DNA of 64,000 nt, taken from NCBI RefSeq assembly GCF_018402695.1, contig NZ_JAGYIM010000014.1:1-64000 (forward strand), written 5' to 3'. Numbering within the stretch: the first letter of the stretch is position 1; every line of letters starts with the position of its first letter. Shown piece by piece: positions 62,599 through 64,000 of this stretch. The position numbers and the translations under genes were made by a program. Source of the stretch: Arsukibacterium sp. Lineage in GTDB: Bacteria > Pseudomonadota > Gammaproteobacteria > Enterobacterales > Alteromonadaceae. Below the pieces are notes generated by a model. That model made no database searches. It worked only from the letters and a program-made list of their open reading frames with translations, and was not told the DNA's origin.

Positions 62599-64000
62599 AT
62601 GAACCTTATTAAATCACGTAAGCATCTATTAAGTATGGCTATCGCTTTATGTTTTGCTGGTAACGTTATGGCAGAAAATGAAGCAATTATTATCCAAAGT
62701 TCTGGTGCTGGCTCGCTGGAAGGTAATACGGCAGAAGTTACTCAGACAAATACTGGCGGTACAGCTAACCTCGCGGTTGTTGAACAGATTGGCGAACTGA
62801 ACTATAGCAGCATTTTACAAAATGGATTGTGGCTTGAAGGTTATAGTTTCAACTCCGGCAATGATAACACCGTACGCCTGGAACAATTTGCCGACTGGCA
62901 CATTGCTTACAGCGACATTGTTGGTGACGAAAATATCGTAACCGCTACCCAGGATGGTTTTTATAACCAGGCAGACGCTGTCATTAACGGCAACGTTAAT
63001 GATGCAGTAGTATTTCAGGCTGGCGATTTAAACGAAGCAGTTATTACCCTGACCGGTGATATGAACGTGGCCGAAATAGAACAGACTGGTAATGCAAACT
63101 GGGCGAATGCCAGTTTTACCGGCAATGAAAATATGTTTTACAGTTTTCAGGAAGGTAACGATAACGAAGCTGGCATGCTTGATGCTGCTGGAAACCTTAA
63201 TGAATTTGAGGCTGAGCAGTTTGGTGATCAAAACGTTGGTGGCGTAATTGGTTTAACCGGTGATGACAATGCTGTGTATGTGCAGCAAGATGGTTTAGCA
63301 AACGTATTTATTGCTAGCAGCGTAGCGGGTAACGATAACTTTATCGATATCCGGCAAGAAGGCTTTGATAACGTATTTTTAGTCGAACCCTTAAGTGGCA
63401 ATGACAATATGGTGCTTATTGATCAAACGGGTGACAGCAATTTGGTAGAAGCGCCTATTGGCTTGGTCGGTAACGACAACCTGATTGATATGCGTCAGGA
63501 TGGCAGCCTAAATAATGCATTGGTTGCAACCGATGGTGACGGTCATAATCTGACGGTTTACCAAAATGGTGATGTTAACACTGCAGAGATGATTTTAGGT
63601 GGTGATAGTAACCAGGGAGACATCTACAGCTTTGGTAACAATAATTATGCTGGCATCGTATTAATTGGTGCAGATAGCAGTGCAGAGGTACGTCAGCTTG
63701 GTGATGAAAACTTTGCGTTAATTGATGTGCTGGGCGATGACAATGAAATTGACGTCGAGCAGGATGGTAATCTCAATGAAACGCTGATCACCAGTGAAGT
63801 TGCTGTGGCAATGAATACGATAGATGTTGAACAGAGCGGTGATTTAAACCTGGTTGACATCCTGGTGGAAGGTAGCGGCAATATCGCAGATGTTTTGCAG
63901 GAAGGCGACGGCAACTGGGTAGCGGGTAATGACGGTTACTTTGCACTTTCAGGTGAAAATGGTACTGTAAGCATTAGTCAGATCGGTAATGATAATCTGG
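62599..64000 (+). CDS. Very large curlin-repeat protein (CsgA-like), incomplete at the window end
   Basis: An open frame runs from ATG 62599 (site CAGGGAGATTC) to the end without a stop: 467 codons. Residues 1-25 are a signal peptide (HLLSMAIALCFAGNVMA). The rest is a run of curlin-type half-repeats, G-N/D-x-N-x-(V/A/L)-x-(V/I)-x-Q-x-G-x-x-N, spaced about 20-24 residues, for example TGDMNVAEIEQTGNANWAN. I see no Lys after the signal peptide and only four Arg, against dozens of Asp and Glu. E. coli CsgA has 151 residues and five repeats, so this is over three times larger. It starts 22 bases after the CsgB-like gene and is likely the major subunit of an extracellular fibre. Confidence 0.88.
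   Translation, partial: MNLIKSRKHLLSMAIALCFAGNVMAENEAIIIQSSGAGSLEGNTAEVTQTNTGGTANLAVVEQIGELNYSSILQNGLWLEGYSFNSGNDNTVRLEQFADWHIAYSDIVGDENIVTATQDGFYNQADAVINGNVNDAVVFQAGDLNEAVITLTGDMNVAEIEQTGNANWANASFTGNENMFYSFQEGNDNEAGMLDAAGNLNEFEAEQFGDQNVGGVIGLTGDDNAVYVQQDGLANVFIASSVAGNDNFIDIRQEGFDNVFLVEPLSGNDNMVLIDQTGDSNLVEAPIGLVGNDNLIDMRQDGSLNNALVATDGDGHNLTVYQNGDVNTAEMILGGDSNQGDIYSFGNNNYAGIVLIGADSSAEVRQLGDENFALIDVLGDDNEIDVEQDGNLNETLITSEVAVAMNTIDVEQSGDLNLVDILVEGSGNIADVLQEGDGNWVAGNDGYFALSGENGTVSISQIGNDNL

Overview
The window is a chromosomal segment of a Gram-negative gammaproteobacterium. Protein sequences (HrpA, MetG, AsnS, ExoI, SppA, RlmI) are close to Enterobacteria/Alteromonadales homologues. The gene set (ThiDE fusion, YaeQ, YeaC, TIGR02647 and DUF2960-like proteins, DUF4382 lipoprotein, curlins) suggests a Rheinheimera/Alishewanella/Arsukibacterium-like member of the Alteromonadales-Chromatiaceae group. 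That genus-level placement is inference from gene content only. Gene density is high and codon use looks uniform. I saw no insertion sequence, prophage or CRISPR array.

Layout. 1-430: the end of an rRNA operon (5S rRNA) followed by a run of hairpins. 442-6000 (minus): a thiamin operon, thiC-thiDE-thiS-thiG-thiH, under a TPP riboswitch, all genes overlapping or nearly so. 6059-13400: exonuclease I, a small acidic ORF, an exported isoaspartyl peptidase/asparaginase, a CBS-domain protein, and hrpA, which carries an apparent single-base frameshift. 13532-17715: a PilZ protein, RlmI, a quinone oxidoreductase and a large degenerate HD-GYP-like protein. 17719-22856: an MFS transporter, metG, and divergent from it apbC(mrp)-dcd. 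23042-28973: EamA and GST-like proteins, YaeQ, an exported Mn-type superoxide dismutase, a small exported protein, tRNA-Pro(GGG), a DUF4382 lipoprotein and a second EamA protein.

29094-35885 (plus) is a run of closely spaced genes: PlsC-like acyltransferase, EamA permease, DUF2960-like protein, M14 carboxypeptidase, zinc-ribbon membrane protein, YeaC and a large DUF349 coiled-coil protein. 35910-38884 (minus) is sppA-ansA. Then come fadH, glgC-glgA (glycogen synthesis), a YdjA-like nitroreductase, asnS, and a complete biotin ring-assembly locus: bioA divergent from bioB-bioF-bioC-bioD. 52023-55400 holds pepE, htpX, a class V aminotransferase and a TIGR02647 protein. 55424-59204 (minus) is a MoxR ATPase-DUF58-transglutaminase (TgpA-like) operon.

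The right end is the most unusual part. A secreted subtilisin-like protease with P and PKD domains (minus) is divergent from a curlin pair: a 134-residue CsgB-like protein and, 22 bases downstream, a very large, acidic, apparently lysine-free curlin-repeat protein that is still open when the window ends. This looks like an extracellular amyloid locus whose export genes would lie beyond position 64000. The other main observations are the hrpA frameshift, the HD-GYP-like protein lacking the HD histidine, and several hairpins that overlap translation starts or stops.
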